Assembly: GCA_965140365.1 (NCBI GenBank)
Contig: OZ223196.1
Length of the DNA stretch: 64,000 nt
Direction: 5' to 3' (one strand)
Origin: Hydrogenovibrio sp965140365
Lineage (GTDB): Bacteria > Pseudomonadota > Gammaproteobacteria > Thiomicrospirales > Thiomicrospiraceae
The notes beneath the pieces are model-generated. The model saw nothing but the letters and a program-made list of their open reading frames with translations, did no database searches and was not told where the DNA came from. The position numbers were made by a program, and so were the translations under genes. Below are positions 34,984 to 43,986 of the stretch, one piece after another. Positions within the stretch are counted from its first letter, which is position 1. Every line of letters begins with the position of its first letter.

Positions 34984-35008
34984 AAAAAAGCCCTCGGAAC
35001 GAGGGCTC
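34984..35008 (-). terminator. rho-independent terminator of htpX
   Basis: A GCCCTCG GAA CGAGGGC stem with a T-run on the minus strand side ends htpX. Confidence 0.9.
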
Positions 35009-35033
35009 TAAAAAGAAGGATTGTGATTAAAAA

Positions 35034-35930
35034 TCAGGCGATTTTCAACTGTTCCTGACTGGTCGCACGCAAAGCGGCAATACGATCTTCCAATGGCGGG
35101 TGAGAACGGAACAAATCGCCAAAGCTGGACGCTTTTGCCGAAATCCCGAACGCCGCCATTTGGTCCGGCAGTTCGCCTGGCTGCATGGTTTGCAAACGCT
35201 GCAAGGCCGCGATCATATTTTCTTTACCGGCCAGGTAAGCGCCGCCATTATCGGCATGAAACTCTCGTTTACGCGAGAACCACATAGCGACAATACTGGC
35301 TAAAATGCCAAACAGAATCTGCGCCACAATATCCACCACAATAAACGCCAAGCTATGGCCTTCACTTTCGTTTTTAAGCACCACTCGATCCACAACGTAC
35401 GCCACAATTTTGGCAAAGAAAATGACAAAGGTGTTTAACACGCCTTGTAACAACGCCATGGTCACCATATCGCCGTTAGCAACGTGCGCGACCTCATGCC
35501 CCAGAACAGCTTCGACTTCGTTTTGACGCATATTACGCAACAAACCAGTTGAAACCGCCACCAGTGCGGAATTTTTGGTCATCCCCGTGGCAAAAGCGTT
35601 GGGCTCCGGCGAGTCGTAAACCGCCACTTCCGGCATGCCGATACCGGCTTTCTCCGCCTGTCGGCGCACCGTATCCAGCAACCATTGCTCATCGGCGTTA
35701 CGAGGCTGTTCAATAACCTGCGCTCCGACCGATATTTTTGCCAGCCACTTGGACATGGCCAAAGAGACAAACGAACCTGCAAAACCAAAAATGGCCGCAA
35801 AGGCAAACAAGTTACCTAAATCCAAATTGGTGCCCTGCATATAATTGCCGACACCTAACAAGTTCATCGTAATCATGGCCACAGCCAAAACCGCGATGTT
35901 TGTTAATAAAAATAAACCGATTCGCTTCAT
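35034..35930 (-). CDS. htpX: membrane metalloprotease HtpX
   Basis: HtpX is a zinc protease of the inner membrane that degrades misfolded membrane proteins together with FtsH. The 298-residue protein has two N-terminal transmembrane segments, the site HEVAH (HExxH) in AVLGHEVAHVANGD, two more hydrophobic segments, and a downstream Glu in KREFHADNGG as third ligand. A GGAGG ribosome site precedes the ATG. An RpoH-type promoter lies about 80 bases upstream, in line with heat-shock control. It is a single gene. Confidence 0.96.
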   Translation of the reverse strand: MKRIGLFLLTNIAVLAVAMITMNLLGVGNYMQGTNLDLGNLFAFAAIFGFAGSFVSLAMSKWLAKISVGAQVIEQPRNADEQWLLDTVRRQAEKAGIGMPEVAVYDSPEPNAFATGMTKNSALVAVSTGLLRNMRQNEVEAVLGHEVAHVANGDMVTMALLQGVLNTFVIFFAKIVAYVVDRVVLKNESEGHSLAFIVVDIVAQILFGILASIVAMWFSRKREFHADNGGAYLAGKENMIAALQRLQTMQPGELPDQMAAFGISAKASSFGDLFRSHPPLEDRIAALRATSQEQLKIA

Positions 35931-36012
35931 TCAAAACCTCCAATGGTTACCAAATCGTCTGTTGTTGAGAGTTCAGTCTCTGTTGTAACACATTAACTGT
36001 AGATAATGACTA

Positions 36013-36040
36013 ATATAAGGTTTTTTTATAGAGTTTCAAG
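36013..36040 (-). promoter_or_regulatory. RpoH (sigma-32)-type promoter of htpX
   Basis: On the minus strand it reads CTTGAAA, a 13-base spacer, then CCTTATAT. The -35 box is perfect, the -10 box is moderately close to CCCCATTT, and the spacing is allowed. Confidence 0.55.
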
Positions 36041-36101
36041 CGAATTTTAGACAAGATTCAAACTGCCTTAATCTTTTCACAATTCCACCCACTAAAAAGT
36101 A

Positions 36102-36127
36102 AAAAACCGCCAGGCCTGGCGGTTTTT
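36102..36127. terminator. perfect-palindrome terminator built on CCAGGCCTGG
   Basis: Two 13-base arms, exact reverse complements with no spacer, have CCAGGCCTGG (36110-36119) as the core. It has the same core and arms as the terminator at 16166-16195. It ends gatB on the minus strand. Confidence 0.92.
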
Positions 36128-36132
36128 ATGAT

Positions 36133-37563
36133 TTAAGGCTGTAACTTCTCTTTCAGTATCTGATTAACCTGCGCCGGATTAGCTTGGCCTTGCGAGGCTT
36201 TCATCACCTGCCCAACAAAGAAACCGAACATTTTTTCTTGGCCACCTTTATAGGCTTCCACTTGCGATGGGTTGTTCGCCAAAACGTCATCGACCATGGC
36301 CTCAATCGCCGACGAATCGGTGATTTGTTTAAGGCCTTTCTGCTCGATCACCGTATCAGCATCCCCTTCACCCGCCCAAATAGCGTCAAACACCTGCTTG
36401 GCAATTTTTCCGGAAATGGTCTGATCCTGGATGCGCGCAATCAAACCGGCTAGCTGGGGTGCGGAAACGGGCGAATCGGCAATATCCATACCGTTTTGGT
36501 TCAAGGCTTTCGACAACTCGCCCATCACCCAGTTAGCGGACACTTTCGGTTCATTGGTTTCCGCCAGCACCGCTTCAAAGTATTCCGCCATGGCACGCGA
36601 ACCGGTCAGAAAAGCCGCATCGTAATCCGACAACCCGAAATCCGCAACATAACGCTGACGTTTCGCCTCCGGCAACTCCGGCATTTCGGCCCGGATCGCT
36701 TCAATGTCTTCATCGGTAATCACCACTGGCAACAAATCTGGGCATGGAAAGTAACGGTAATCGTTCGCTTCTTCCTTTTCACGCATGGAACGGGTTTCGT
36801 TTTTATCGGCATCATACAAACGGGTTTCCTGCACCACTTGGCCGCCGGATTCAACGATATCAATCTGACGCTGAATTTCGTACTCAATCGCCTGCTCGAT
36901 AAACTTAAACGAGTTGATGTTTTTCAGCTCGGCGCGCGTCCCGAAGGGTGTGCCCGGCTTATGAATCGACACATTGGAATCCACACGGAAAGACCCTTCC
37001 TGCATATTGCCGTCGCAAATTCCCAGATACTGCACCAACTCATGCATTTTCTTCGCATACGCCACCGCCTCTTTGGCCGACCGCATATCCGGTTCGGACA
37101 CAATTTCCAACAATGGCGTCCCGGCACGGTTCAAATCCACCCCAGTCTGCCCAGGAAAGGCATCATGAATCGATTTACCGGCATCTTCTTCCAAATGCGC
37201 GCGTGTTACGCCGATTTTTTTGGTTTCGCCATCCACTTCAATTTCCAAAAAACCGCCCTTATCGACGATTGGAAACGAAAACTGCGAGGTCTGATACCCT
37301 TTTGGCAAATCGGGATAAAAATAGTTTTTACGGTCAAACACCGAACGCTTACCGATTTCGGCATTCAATGCCAACCCCAACGTAATCGCTTTCGGAATCA
37401 CCGCTTTATTCAAGACCGGCAATTGTCCCGGCATCCCCAAATCCAACAAGTTGGCTTGAGTGTTCGGCGCCGCGCCATAGGCAATAGACGAGCCGGAAAA
37501 AATCTTTGTTTTAGTGGTTAATTGAGCGTGAATCTCTAAACCAATCACAACTTCCCAAGTCAT
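36133..37563 (-). CDS. gatB: Asp/Glu-tRNA amidotransferase subunit B
   Basis: GatB activates misacylated Glu-tRNA(Gln) or Asp-tRNA(Asn) with ATP, and accepts ammonia from GatA to give Gln- or Asn-tRNA. The 476-residue protein begins WEVVIGLEIHAQL and has LFDLGMPG-type, GTRAELKNINSF and FRVDSNVS segments characteristic of the family, with a helical tRNA-binding YqeY-like tail. ATG 37563 with an AAGGA ribosome site was chosen over an upstream in-frame extension that would overlap gatA. It is last in gatC-gatA-gatB. Confidence 0.96.
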   Translation of the reverse strand: MTWEVVIGLEIHAQLTTKTKIFSGSSIAYGAAPNTQANLLDLGMPGQLPVLNKAVIPKAITLGLALNAEIGKRSVFDRKNYFYPDLPKGYQTSQFSFPIVDKGGFLEIEVDGETKKIGVTRAHLEEDAGKSIHDAFPGQTGVDLNRAGTPLLEIVSEPDMRSAKEAVAYAKKMHELVQYLGICDGNMQEGSFRVDSNVSIHKPGTPFGTRAELKNINSFKFIEQAIEYEIQRQIDIVESGGQVVQETRLYDADKNETRSMREKEEANDYRYFPCPDLLPVVITDEDIEAIRAEMPELPEAKRQRYVADFGLSDYDAAFLTGSRAMAEYFEAVLAETNEPKVSANWVMGELSKALNQNGMDIADSPVSAPQLAGLIARIQDQTISGKIAKQVFDAIWAGEGDADTVIEQKGLKQITDSSAIEAMVDDVLANNPSQVEAYKGGQEKMFGFFVGQVMKASQGQANPAQVNQILKEKLQP

Positions 37564-37577
37564 TGTCCATTCCTTCC

Positions 37578-39032
37578 TCATTGATAATCCGCAGGCATTT
37601 GTTGATGCCAATCGGTATTTTGTTGATATTGGTGTGCCACTTTCAACAGCATCGGTTCGCTGTGATACGGACCAACCAAGTGCAAACCAACCGGCAAACC
37701 GCCAGAAAAACCGGCCGGAACGGACATGGCCGGCATGCCGGCCAAGTTGACAGGAATGGTGTAAAGATCCGCCAGATACATACTGACCGGATCATCGGAT
37801 TTTTCACCGATATTAAAGGCCGGCGATGGGGCCACTGGTCCAACAATCACGTCACATTGCTCAAACGCTTTGACAAAATCGTCACGTACCATGCGGCGCA
37901 GCTTCTGGGCTTTCAAATAATAAGCATCGTAATAACCGGCCGACAAGGCATAAGCGCCCACCATAATACGGCGTTTCACTTCCGCACCAAACCCTTCAGA
38001 ACGGGAACGCTTATACAAGTCCTCCAAATCCTGCGGATTCTCGCAACGGTAACCATAACGCACACCGTCAAAGCGCGACAAATTGGACGAGGCTTCCGCC
38101 GGCGCCAGCACATAATAAGATGGCACCGCCAAATCTTTGTTCGGCAGACTCACCTCGACAATTTCCGCTCCCAAGGCTTCCAACTGGGCAATGGCGTCTC
38201 GAATGACTTTTTCCACACCCGCGTCCAAACCATCACCGAAATATTCCGCCGGGACACCCACTTTCAGGCCTTTGATGTTTTGCCCCAATTCGGCTTCAAA
38301 GTCAGGCCTGGTCATTTCAATACTGGTGGAGTCTTTCTCGTCAAAACCGGCCATAGCATTCAATAACCAAGCGGTTTCTTCAGCGGAACGCGCCATCGGT
38401 CCGGCTTGGTCAAAACTGGAGGCATAAGCGATCATCCCGTAACGCGAAACCGCTCCATAAGTCGGTTTAATCCCGGTCACGCCACAGAAAGAGGCCGGTT
38501 GACGAATCGACCCACCGGTATCGGAACCCGTTGCCAAAGGCGCCAGGCCTGCTGCGACCGCAGAGGCTGAACCACCGGACGACCCGCCCGGCACGGTTTG
38601 CAAATTCCAAGGGTTTTTCGTTGGCCCGTAATAACTGCTTTCGGAAGACGACCCCATCGCAAATTCATCCATATTGGTTTTACCCAAAATCGGCATGCCT
38701 TCCGCTTTCAGCTTATCCACAATGGTTGCATCATAAGGCGCAATAAAGTTATAGAGCATTTTCGAGCCGCACGTCGTCTTGACGCCGTCGGTACAAAAAA
38801 TATCTTTATGCGCCACCGGAATGCCCGTCAAGGGTCCGCCTTTGCCCTCGTCCAGCATCACATCCGCCGCCTTGGCCATTTCCATCGCCAATTCCGGCGT
38901 CACGGTCACATAAGCGTTCAAATCCGCGTCATAGCGCTCAATGCGGTCCAAATAGTGTTGGATAAGCTCAACACTGGTGATCTCACGTTTTTTGAGCTTG
39001 TCGCTCATTTCTTTAACAGATAAAGTGTGCAT
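37578..39032 (-). CDS. gatA: Asp/Glu-tRNA amidotransferase subunit A
   Basis: GatA is the glutaminase that supplies ammonia to GatB. The 484-residue amidase-signature protein shows the catalytic Lys in IPVAHKD and the Ser-cisSer pair in PGGSSGGSASAVAAG and GSDTGGSIRQPASFCG. It lies 17 bases after gatC and 14 bases before gatB. Confidence 0.97.
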   Translation of the reverse strand: MHTLSVKEMSDKLKKREITSVELIQHYLDRIERYDADLNAYVTVTPELAMEMAKAADVMLDEGKGGPLTGIPVAHKDIFCTDGVKTTCGSKMLYNFIAPYDATIVDKLKAEGMPILGKTNMDEFAMGSSSESSYYGPTKNPWNLQTVPGGSSGGSASAVAAGLAPLATGSDTGGSIRQPASFCGVTGIKPTYGAVSRYGMIAYASSFDQAGPMARSAEETAWLLNAMAGFDEKDSTSIEMTRPDFEAELGQNIKGLKVGVPAEYFGDGLDAGVEKVIRDAIAQLEALGAEIVEVSLPNKDLAVPSYYVLAPAEASSNLSRFDGVRYGYRCENPQDLEDLYKRSRSEGFGAEVKRRIMVGAYALSAGYYDAYYLKAQKLRRMVRDDFVKAFEQCDVIVGPVAPSPAFNIGEKSDDPVSMYLADLYTIPVNLAGMPAMSVPAGFSGGLPVGLHLVGPYHSEPMLLKVAHQYQQNTDWHQQMPADYQ

Positions 39033-39049
39033 CTGAATGTCTGTCTCTT

Positions 39050-39337
39050 TTAGTCGATTACTTGCGGCACGAGGTACATGCCATTTTCTGCGGCCGGCGC
39101 CAACGCTTGATATTTTTCATGCTGGTCTACTTCGGTGACCACATCGTCACGCAAACGCTGCACCTGGTCCAACGGGTGCGACATAGGTTCAACCCCTTCG
39201 GTGTCCACCGCCTGCATTTGTGTGAAAATATCCAGGATGCTGGACAATTTATTCGCCAAAGGCTCAACTTCAGACGCTTCCACCGAAATGGCTGCCAAAC
39301 GCGAAATTGACTCGACATCAGTTTTATTCAAGGACAC
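39050..39337 (-). CDS. gatC: Asp/Glu-tRNA amidotransferase subunit C
   Basis: The small subunit (95 residues) wraps around GatA and GatB and stabilises the complex. It begins with the usual VESISRLAAISV and has ILDIFTQMQAVDTEGVEPMSHP. It is first of the operon. A GGAGAG ribosome site lies just upstream, and a promoter candidate is at 39370-39399. Confidence 0.93.
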   Translation of the reverse strand: MSLNKTDVESISRLAAISVEASEVEPLANKLSSILDIFTQMQAVDTEGVEPMSHPLDQVQRLRDDVVTEVDQHEKYQALAPAAENGMYLVPQVID

Positions 39338-39713
39338 ATCGACTCTCCATAAACCAAAAATTAAAACCTTATTAAGTTACCACATTTCGAACTTTTCAAA
39401 AAGAGACAAGCAACAAAAACTCCAATAAAACCCGGCAAAGAAACACTCAACAAAACACAACTTGCCGAGCCCCATGCTTATAAATGGTAATTTAAGGTTT
39501 TATACGAATTTCTATGACAAATAAATGACTTTTCATAACGAGTTTGATATAAAATGTTTGGGTTATTTCTGGGTTCATTTTCCAGCTCAATCAAAGACGA
39601 TTGAAAAAGTGGCTTTCACCAAAACCAATCACTTTGACAAAGCGCCCACCCGGCGACGAAAAACCCATAAAAATTGAAACCAACGAAACAAGCTATTTTA
39701 AGGATTTGCCTCA
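39338..39713. other. divergent intergenic region gatC / mreB
   Basis: This gene-free stretch of 376 bases holds a minus-strand promoter candidate for gatC (TTGAAA 39399-39394, TTAATA 39375-39370, spacing 18) and a plus-strand candidate for mreB (39525-39553). The mreB leader would be about 155 bases. I see no RNA gene. Confidence 0.55.
39525..39553 (+). promoter_or_regulatory. candidate promoter of the mreB operon
   Basis: ATGACT (39525-39530) and TATAAA (39548-39553) are separated by 17 bases. A second TTGACA at 39634 lacks a well-spaced -10 box. Confidence 0.4.
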
Positions 39714-40760
39714 ATGTTGCGTAAAATCATCGGACTCTTTTCTAACGACCTTTCCATCGACCTCGGTACCGCCAACACCCTAATTTATGTCAGAGGAAAA
39801 GGCATGGTTCTGAACGAACCCTCCGTCGTAGCAATCATGAACAACCGCCAAGGGTCCAACTCGCGCTCCATTGTCGCCGTCGGTGAAGGCGCAAAACAAA
39901 TGCTCGGCAAAGAAAACCAAAAAATCCAAACGGTTCGTCCGATGAAGGATGGCGTCATTGCCGACTTTGAAGTCACCGAAAAGATGTTGCAATCCTTTAT
40001 ACGTAAAGTACACGAAGCTCGCTTCTTTCAACCAAGCCCGCGTGTTTTGGTTTGTGTGCCTTGTGGCTCCACACAAGTTGAACGCCGCGCGATTCGTGAA
40101 TCCGCCGCCGGAGCCGGCGCGCGTGAAGTCTACCTGATTGAAGAGCCGATGGCCGCGGCCATCGGTGCCGGCATGCCGGTCAGTGAAGCCACCGGCTCCA
40201 TGGTCGTGGATATCGGCGGCGGCACCACTGAAGTCGCCACCTTATCTTTGAACGGCATTGTCTGGTCGGACTCGGTCAAGGTCGGCGGCGACCGCTTCGA
40301 TGACGCCATTATCAAATACGTGCGTCGTAACTACGGTATGGTGATTGGGGAAGCCACCGCCGAGAAAATCAAAAAAGAAATCGGCACGGCTTACCATGAA
40401 ATTGAGCCGGATACCTTAGAAGTGCACGGCGCTAATATTGCCGAATCGGTTCCTCGACGTTTCACCTTGAACAGCAATGAAATTTTGGAAGCGCTTCAAG
40501 AACCGCTTTCCGCCATCGTCAGCGCAGTGCGTACCGCACTGGAACATACCCCACCGGAGCTGGGCGCCGATATCGCCGAACATGGTATTGTTCTAACCGG
40601 CGGCGGCGCTTTGTTGCGCAACATCAACACCATGCTGTCCGAAGAAACCGGTGTTCCGGTCATCATCGCAGACGACCCTCTAACCTGCGTAGCCCGTGGC
40701 GGTGGTCGTGCGTTGGAGCTCATGGATGAAAAAGGAATTGACGTTTTTTCATTTGATTAA
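39714..40760 (+). CDS. mreB: rod-shape-determining protein MreB
   Basis: MreB is the bacterial actin that guides side-wall peptidoglycan synthesis under the inner membrane. The 348-residue protein has the actin-fold motifs: DLGTANTLIYVRGKG (phosphate 1), VVDIGGGTTEVA (phosphate 2) and GIVLTGGGALLRNI (adenosine site), plus the family-specific EPMAAAIGAGMPV. An AAGGA ribosome site precedes the ATG. It is first of the mreB-mreC-mreD-mrdA-rodA cluster. Confidence 0.97.
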   Translation: MLRKIIGLFSNDLSIDLGTANTLIYVRGKGMVLNEPSVVAIMNNRQGSNSRSIVAVGEGAKQMLGKENQKIQTVRPMKDGVIADFEVTEKMLQSFIRKVHEARFFQPSPRVLVCVPCGSTQVERRAIRESAAGAGAREVYLIEEPMAAAIGAGMPVSEATGSMVVDIGGGTTEVATLSLNGIVWSDSVKVGGDRFDDAIIKYVRRNYGMVIGEATAEKIKKEIGTAYHEIEPDTLEVHGANIAESVPRRFTLNSNEILEALQEPLSAIVSAVRTALEHTPPELGADIAEHGIVLTGGGALLRNINTMLSEETGVPVIIADDPLTCVARGGGRALELMDEKGIDVFSFD

Positions 40761-40829
40761 AATGCTTTTGCCCTGCCTCAACCTCAATTCAGCTTTTTCA
40801 AATAGCCTTCTTGTCGCAAGGAGGCTATC

Positions 40830-41669
40830 ATCAATCTAAGTTCCACGTCACCCCAAAAAGAAGGCACTCAATTCGTTGTCTTTTTCATCCTCTGCATCGC
40901 ACTAATGGTTATGGACCATTACAGTCATCTGCTGTCTAATTTTCGTAATCTTTTGCTCACAACCATTGAGCCGATCGAACGCACCGCCACGCTGCCACTC
41001 GACATCTACAACTGGATGCAAAAGGATTACACCACCATCAACCAGTTGCGTTTGGAAAACCAACAGCTTCAAACGGAAAACCTGTTGCTTAAAGCCCAAC
41101 AACAGCAAATGGCGAAACTCAAACTGGAAATCGATCGTTTAAATCGCTTACTCGGCACCGCCAGCCAATTGGATGCCTCAAAAATTCAAATCGCCACCGT
41201 CACCGCTTATAGCCAAACGCCTTATGCGCAATTTTATACGCTCAACAAAGGGGCTTTGGACGACGTCGACATTAACCAGACCGTCATCGACGCTAAGGGG
41301 CTTATAGGACTCATCACCCACTTAACCCCGACCTCCAGCCGAGTGCAATTGATTACCGACCCGGACATTCAAGTTCCAGTACGCATTCAACGCACCGGAC
41401 AACGCGGCATTCTCAGCGGATTAGGACACGACCGCCTATCGTTAATGTTCATCCCCAACTCCAGTTCGGTTCATGAAGGCGACCTGCTGGAAACCTCAGG
41501 CCTGGGCAATATTTTCCCTGAAGGGTATCCTGTGGCGAAAATTTCGAAAATCAGCAATCTCAAAGATGAACCCTATTATGAAATAGCGGCAGACCCCATG
41601 GCCGATTTAAACCGCTCTCAAAAGGTGTTGATCTTGTCGAACCAGATTGGAGAAATCGATGTCCGATAA
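40830..41669 (+). CDS. mreC: rod-shape-determining protein MreC (ATC start proposed)
   Basis: MreC links MreB, through a single membrane helix, to the periplasmic cell-wall machinery. The first ATG in frame (40905) would cut off the membrane anchor. Upstream, the frame encodes INLSSTSPQKEGTQ followed by FVVFFILCIALMV, a clear anchor leading into DHYSHL, and remains open only back to a TAG at 40803. There is no ATG, GTG or TTG in that stretch, but a perfect AAGGAGG (40818-40824) lies 5 bases before an ATC at 40830. I therefore propose ATC as the start, giving 279 residues, the usual length. After the anchor come a coiled coil (residues about 70-110) and the two beta domains. It overlaps mreD by 11 bases. 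Confidence 0.85.
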   Translation: MNLSSTSPQKEGTQFVVFFILCIALMVMDHYSHLLSNFRNLLLTTIEPIERTATLPLDIYNWMQKDYTTINQLRLENQQLQTENLLLKAQQQQMAKLKLEIDRLNRLLGTASQLDASKIQIATVTAYSQTPYAQFYTLNKGALDDVDINQTVIDAKGLIGLITHLTPTSSRVQLITDPDIQVPVRIQRTGQRGILSGLGHDRLSLMFIPNSSSVHEGDLLETSGLGNIFPEGYPVAKISKISNLKDEPYYEIAADPMADLNRSQKVLILSNQIGEIDVR

Positions 41670-42162
41670 AGTGTTTTCCCTTCGTGTATCCGACATCAAA
41701 TGGCTTTTGCTGTTCAGTTACCTGCTGAGCATCGTGCTCGACAACATGATGATTTTAAGTTTTAAAATTAACTTCATCCCCTATCTAACAGTGTTGATGC
41801 TACTGTTCTGGACCACGCAAATACTCGACAAAACGCATTTACTGTCGGCTTTTCTGCTCGGCTTGATTTTTGACGCCTCACTCAATACACCGTTGGGCGC
41901 ACACAGCTTAATTTTCATCACCTTGACGTTTTTAATGTTACGCTCCCGATTGCGATTCAAGGGCTACCCACTCTGGCAACAATCCTTAATCATCGGTACT
42001 TATATCGCATTATTTCAAGTCATGAATTGGTTTCTGTTTCACCCGGTTCTTGTTGGACATGATCTCCTTTATTTCTGGTCCGAGCCGTTTATTGCCGCCC
42101 TCATCTGGCCATTTTTCTCAACGGTAATGCAACGTCTAACACAACGATTTGTATTCAGCTGA
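41659..42162 (+). CDS. mreD: rod-shape-determining protein MreD
   Basis: This 167-residue inner-membrane protein has about five transmembrane segments, including SAFLLGLIFDASLNTPLGAHSL, which matches the conserved Gly-Leu-x-x-Asp and Pro-x-Gly region of MreD. It acts with MreC and PBP2-RodA in cell elongation. ATG 41659 with GGAGA 6 bases upstream was chosen over the in-frame TTG at 41647. It starts within the end of mreC and lies 6 bases before mrdA. Confidence 0.92.
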   Translation: MSDKVFSLRVSDIKWLLLFSYLLSIVLDNMMILSFKINFIPYLTVLMLLFWTTQILDKTHLLSAFLLGLIFDASLNTPLGAHSLIFITLTFLMLRSRLRFKGYPLWQQSLIIGTYIALFQVMNWFLFHPVLVGHDLLYFWSEPFIAALIWPFFSTVMQRLTQRFVFS

Positions 42163-42168
42163 TTCGCC

Positions 42169-43986
42169 ATGAGAAGCCGACACCACTTTCAAACCGAAAA
42201 CGAAATCAGTCAGCAAAAACGTCTTTTCCGTGCGCGCATCTATTTTGCACTGGCCTTTGCGATTGTTTTCTTTTTAGTATTATTGGGACGCATGACGTAT
42301 CTGCAATGGGTTGGCTACAGCCATTACCACTCCATGGCGGAAGGCAATCGCATTTCCGTGGAACCGATTCCTGCTGTACGCGGCCGGATATATGATCGCA
42401 ACCACATATTGCTGGCCGACAACCAGCCGGTCTTTGTGCTTAGGTTTTCCAAAGACAAAATTCAAAGTATTTCCGACACTATTAATCGACTGCATGATGT
42501 TTTGCCAGACCTGCCGGAACAGAAACTAACCAAATTCGAAAAACGCCTGAAAGTTTCCAGCAAATATCGTCCGATTTATTTGCCCTACACCCTTTCCGAA
42601 AACGAAGCCGCTCGCTTTGCCGGCAACAGTTATCAGTTTCCCGGCATTACGCTGGTCGCAAAACTAAAACGTACCTACCCCTTTGGTTCCGCCGCCGTTC
42701 ACGCCTTGGGGTATGTCGGCAAAATCAACCAAAAGGAATACACCGGCTTGAACGAATCCCGTTATGCCGGCACCGATGTCATCGGTAAACTGGGCGTGGA
42801 AAAATTCTATGAACCGATTCTGCACGGGTTTCCCGGTCTACAGCAGGTTGAAACCAATGCGCGCGGTCGAGTCATTCGAAAACTGGAAACCGTGCCCGCC
42901 AAACCAGGTAAAGACATTCAACTCACCATCGACATTCGCTTACAGAAATACATTGAAAACTATCTGGATGGCAAAAAAGCCGCCGTGGTGGTGACCGACC
43001 CGAAAACAGGCGATATTCTCGCTTATGTCAGCTCACCGGGCTATGACCCCAACCTGTTCGTAGACGGCATCAGCCAAACCAACTACCAGAAACTGCTTAC
43101 AAATCACAACCGGCCGCTGATCAATCGGGTATTAAACGGACAATATCCGCCAGGTTCTACCATTAAACCCTTTGTCGCCTTGGCCGCCATTGAAAACAAC
43201 ATCATTTCGCCCGAAAAACAAATCTACGACCCCGGTTTTTTCGAGTTTAAAGACCATCGTTATCGCGATTGGAAGCGACAAGGCCATGGATTGGTCGACA
43301 TGAACACCGCCATTGCCCAGTCTTGCGACACCTATTTTTATGAACTGAGCCTAGACATGGGAATCGACCTGATTCACGACTCCCTTTACCCTTTTGGGTT
43401 TGGGCATCACACCGGCATTGACCTTTACAATGAATCCATCGGCATCCTGCCCTCCAAGGCCTGGAAGAAAAACACCAAAGGCGAATCCTGGTATAAGGGC
43501 GAAACCATTATTGCCGCCATCGGCCAGGGATATTTTTTGGCCACCCCTTTACAGTTAGCCAAAGCCGTCTCCATCATGGCCAACCGTGGCGAAGTGGTCG
43601 AGCCCCATCTACTGAAAGGCATGGCCGAACCCGAGAAAGAACAAATTCCAATTCAAAAAATCAAAAACTGGGAAGAAGTCATTCAGGCGATGGTCGATGT
43701 CATGCACGGCTCACGTGGGACCGCAAGACGATACGCACGTGACTTGCCATTCAAAATGGCCGGCAAAACCGGAACCGCTCAAGTATTCAGCCTTAACGAA
43801 GCGGAATACGACGAAGAAAACATCAAAAAAAGCCTACGTGACCACTCCCTTTTTATCGGCTTCGCTCCGGTTGAAAAGCCGAAAATCGCCATCAGTGTTA
43901 TCATAGAAAATTCCACATTAAAGGCTGCTCCCGTGGCTGTGGACATCATTAAATACTACCTGACCGAGCTACACGATGAGAATTGA
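42169..43986 (+). CDS. mrdA: penicillin-binding protein 2 (transpeptidase)
   Basis: PBP2 cross-links peptidoglycan in the elongasome. The 605-residue protein has a short cytoplasmic tail, one membrane helix (about residues 27-45), the pedestal domain starting near EPIPAVRGRIYDRN, and the transpeptidase domain with the active Ser in PPGSTIKPFVA, SCD in AQSCDTYFYEL, and KTG in AGKTGTAQV. It overlaps rodA by 11 bases, in line with a coupled PBP2-RodA complex. Confidence 0.96.
   Translation: MRSRHHFQTENEISQQKRLFRARIYFALAFAIVFFLVLLGRMTYLQWVGYSHYHSMAEGNRISVEPIPAVRGRIYDRNHILLADNQPVFVLRFSKDKIQSISDTINRLHDVLPDLPEQKLTKFEKRLKVSSKYRPIYLPYTLSENEAARFAGNSYQFPGITLVAKLKRTYPFGSAAVHALGYVGKINQKEYTGLNESRYAGTDVIGKLGVEKFYEPILHGFPGLQQVETNARGRVIRKLETVPAKPGKDIQLTIDIRLQKYIENYLDGKKAAVVVTDPKTGDILAYVSSPGYDPNLFVDGISQTNYQKLLTNHNRPLINRVLNGQYPPGSTIKPFVALAAIENNIISPEKQIYDPGFFEFKDHRYRDWKRQGHGLVDMNTAIAQSCDTYFYELSLDMGIDLIHDSLYPFGFGHHTGIDLYNESIGILPSKAWKKNTKGESWYKGETIIAAIGQGYFLATPLQLAKAVSIMANRGEVVEPHLLKGMAEPEKEQIPIQKIKNWEEVIQAMVDVMHGSRGTARRYARDLPFKMAGKTGTAQVFSLNEAEYDEENIKKSLRDHSLFIGFAPVEKPKIAISVIIENSTLKAAPVAVDIIKYYLTELHDEN

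Noticed and set aside
39601..39783. A 60-codon frame before mreB
   Set aside because: It overlaps the mreB start and ribosome site in another frame and resembles nothing; it lies in the mreB leader.
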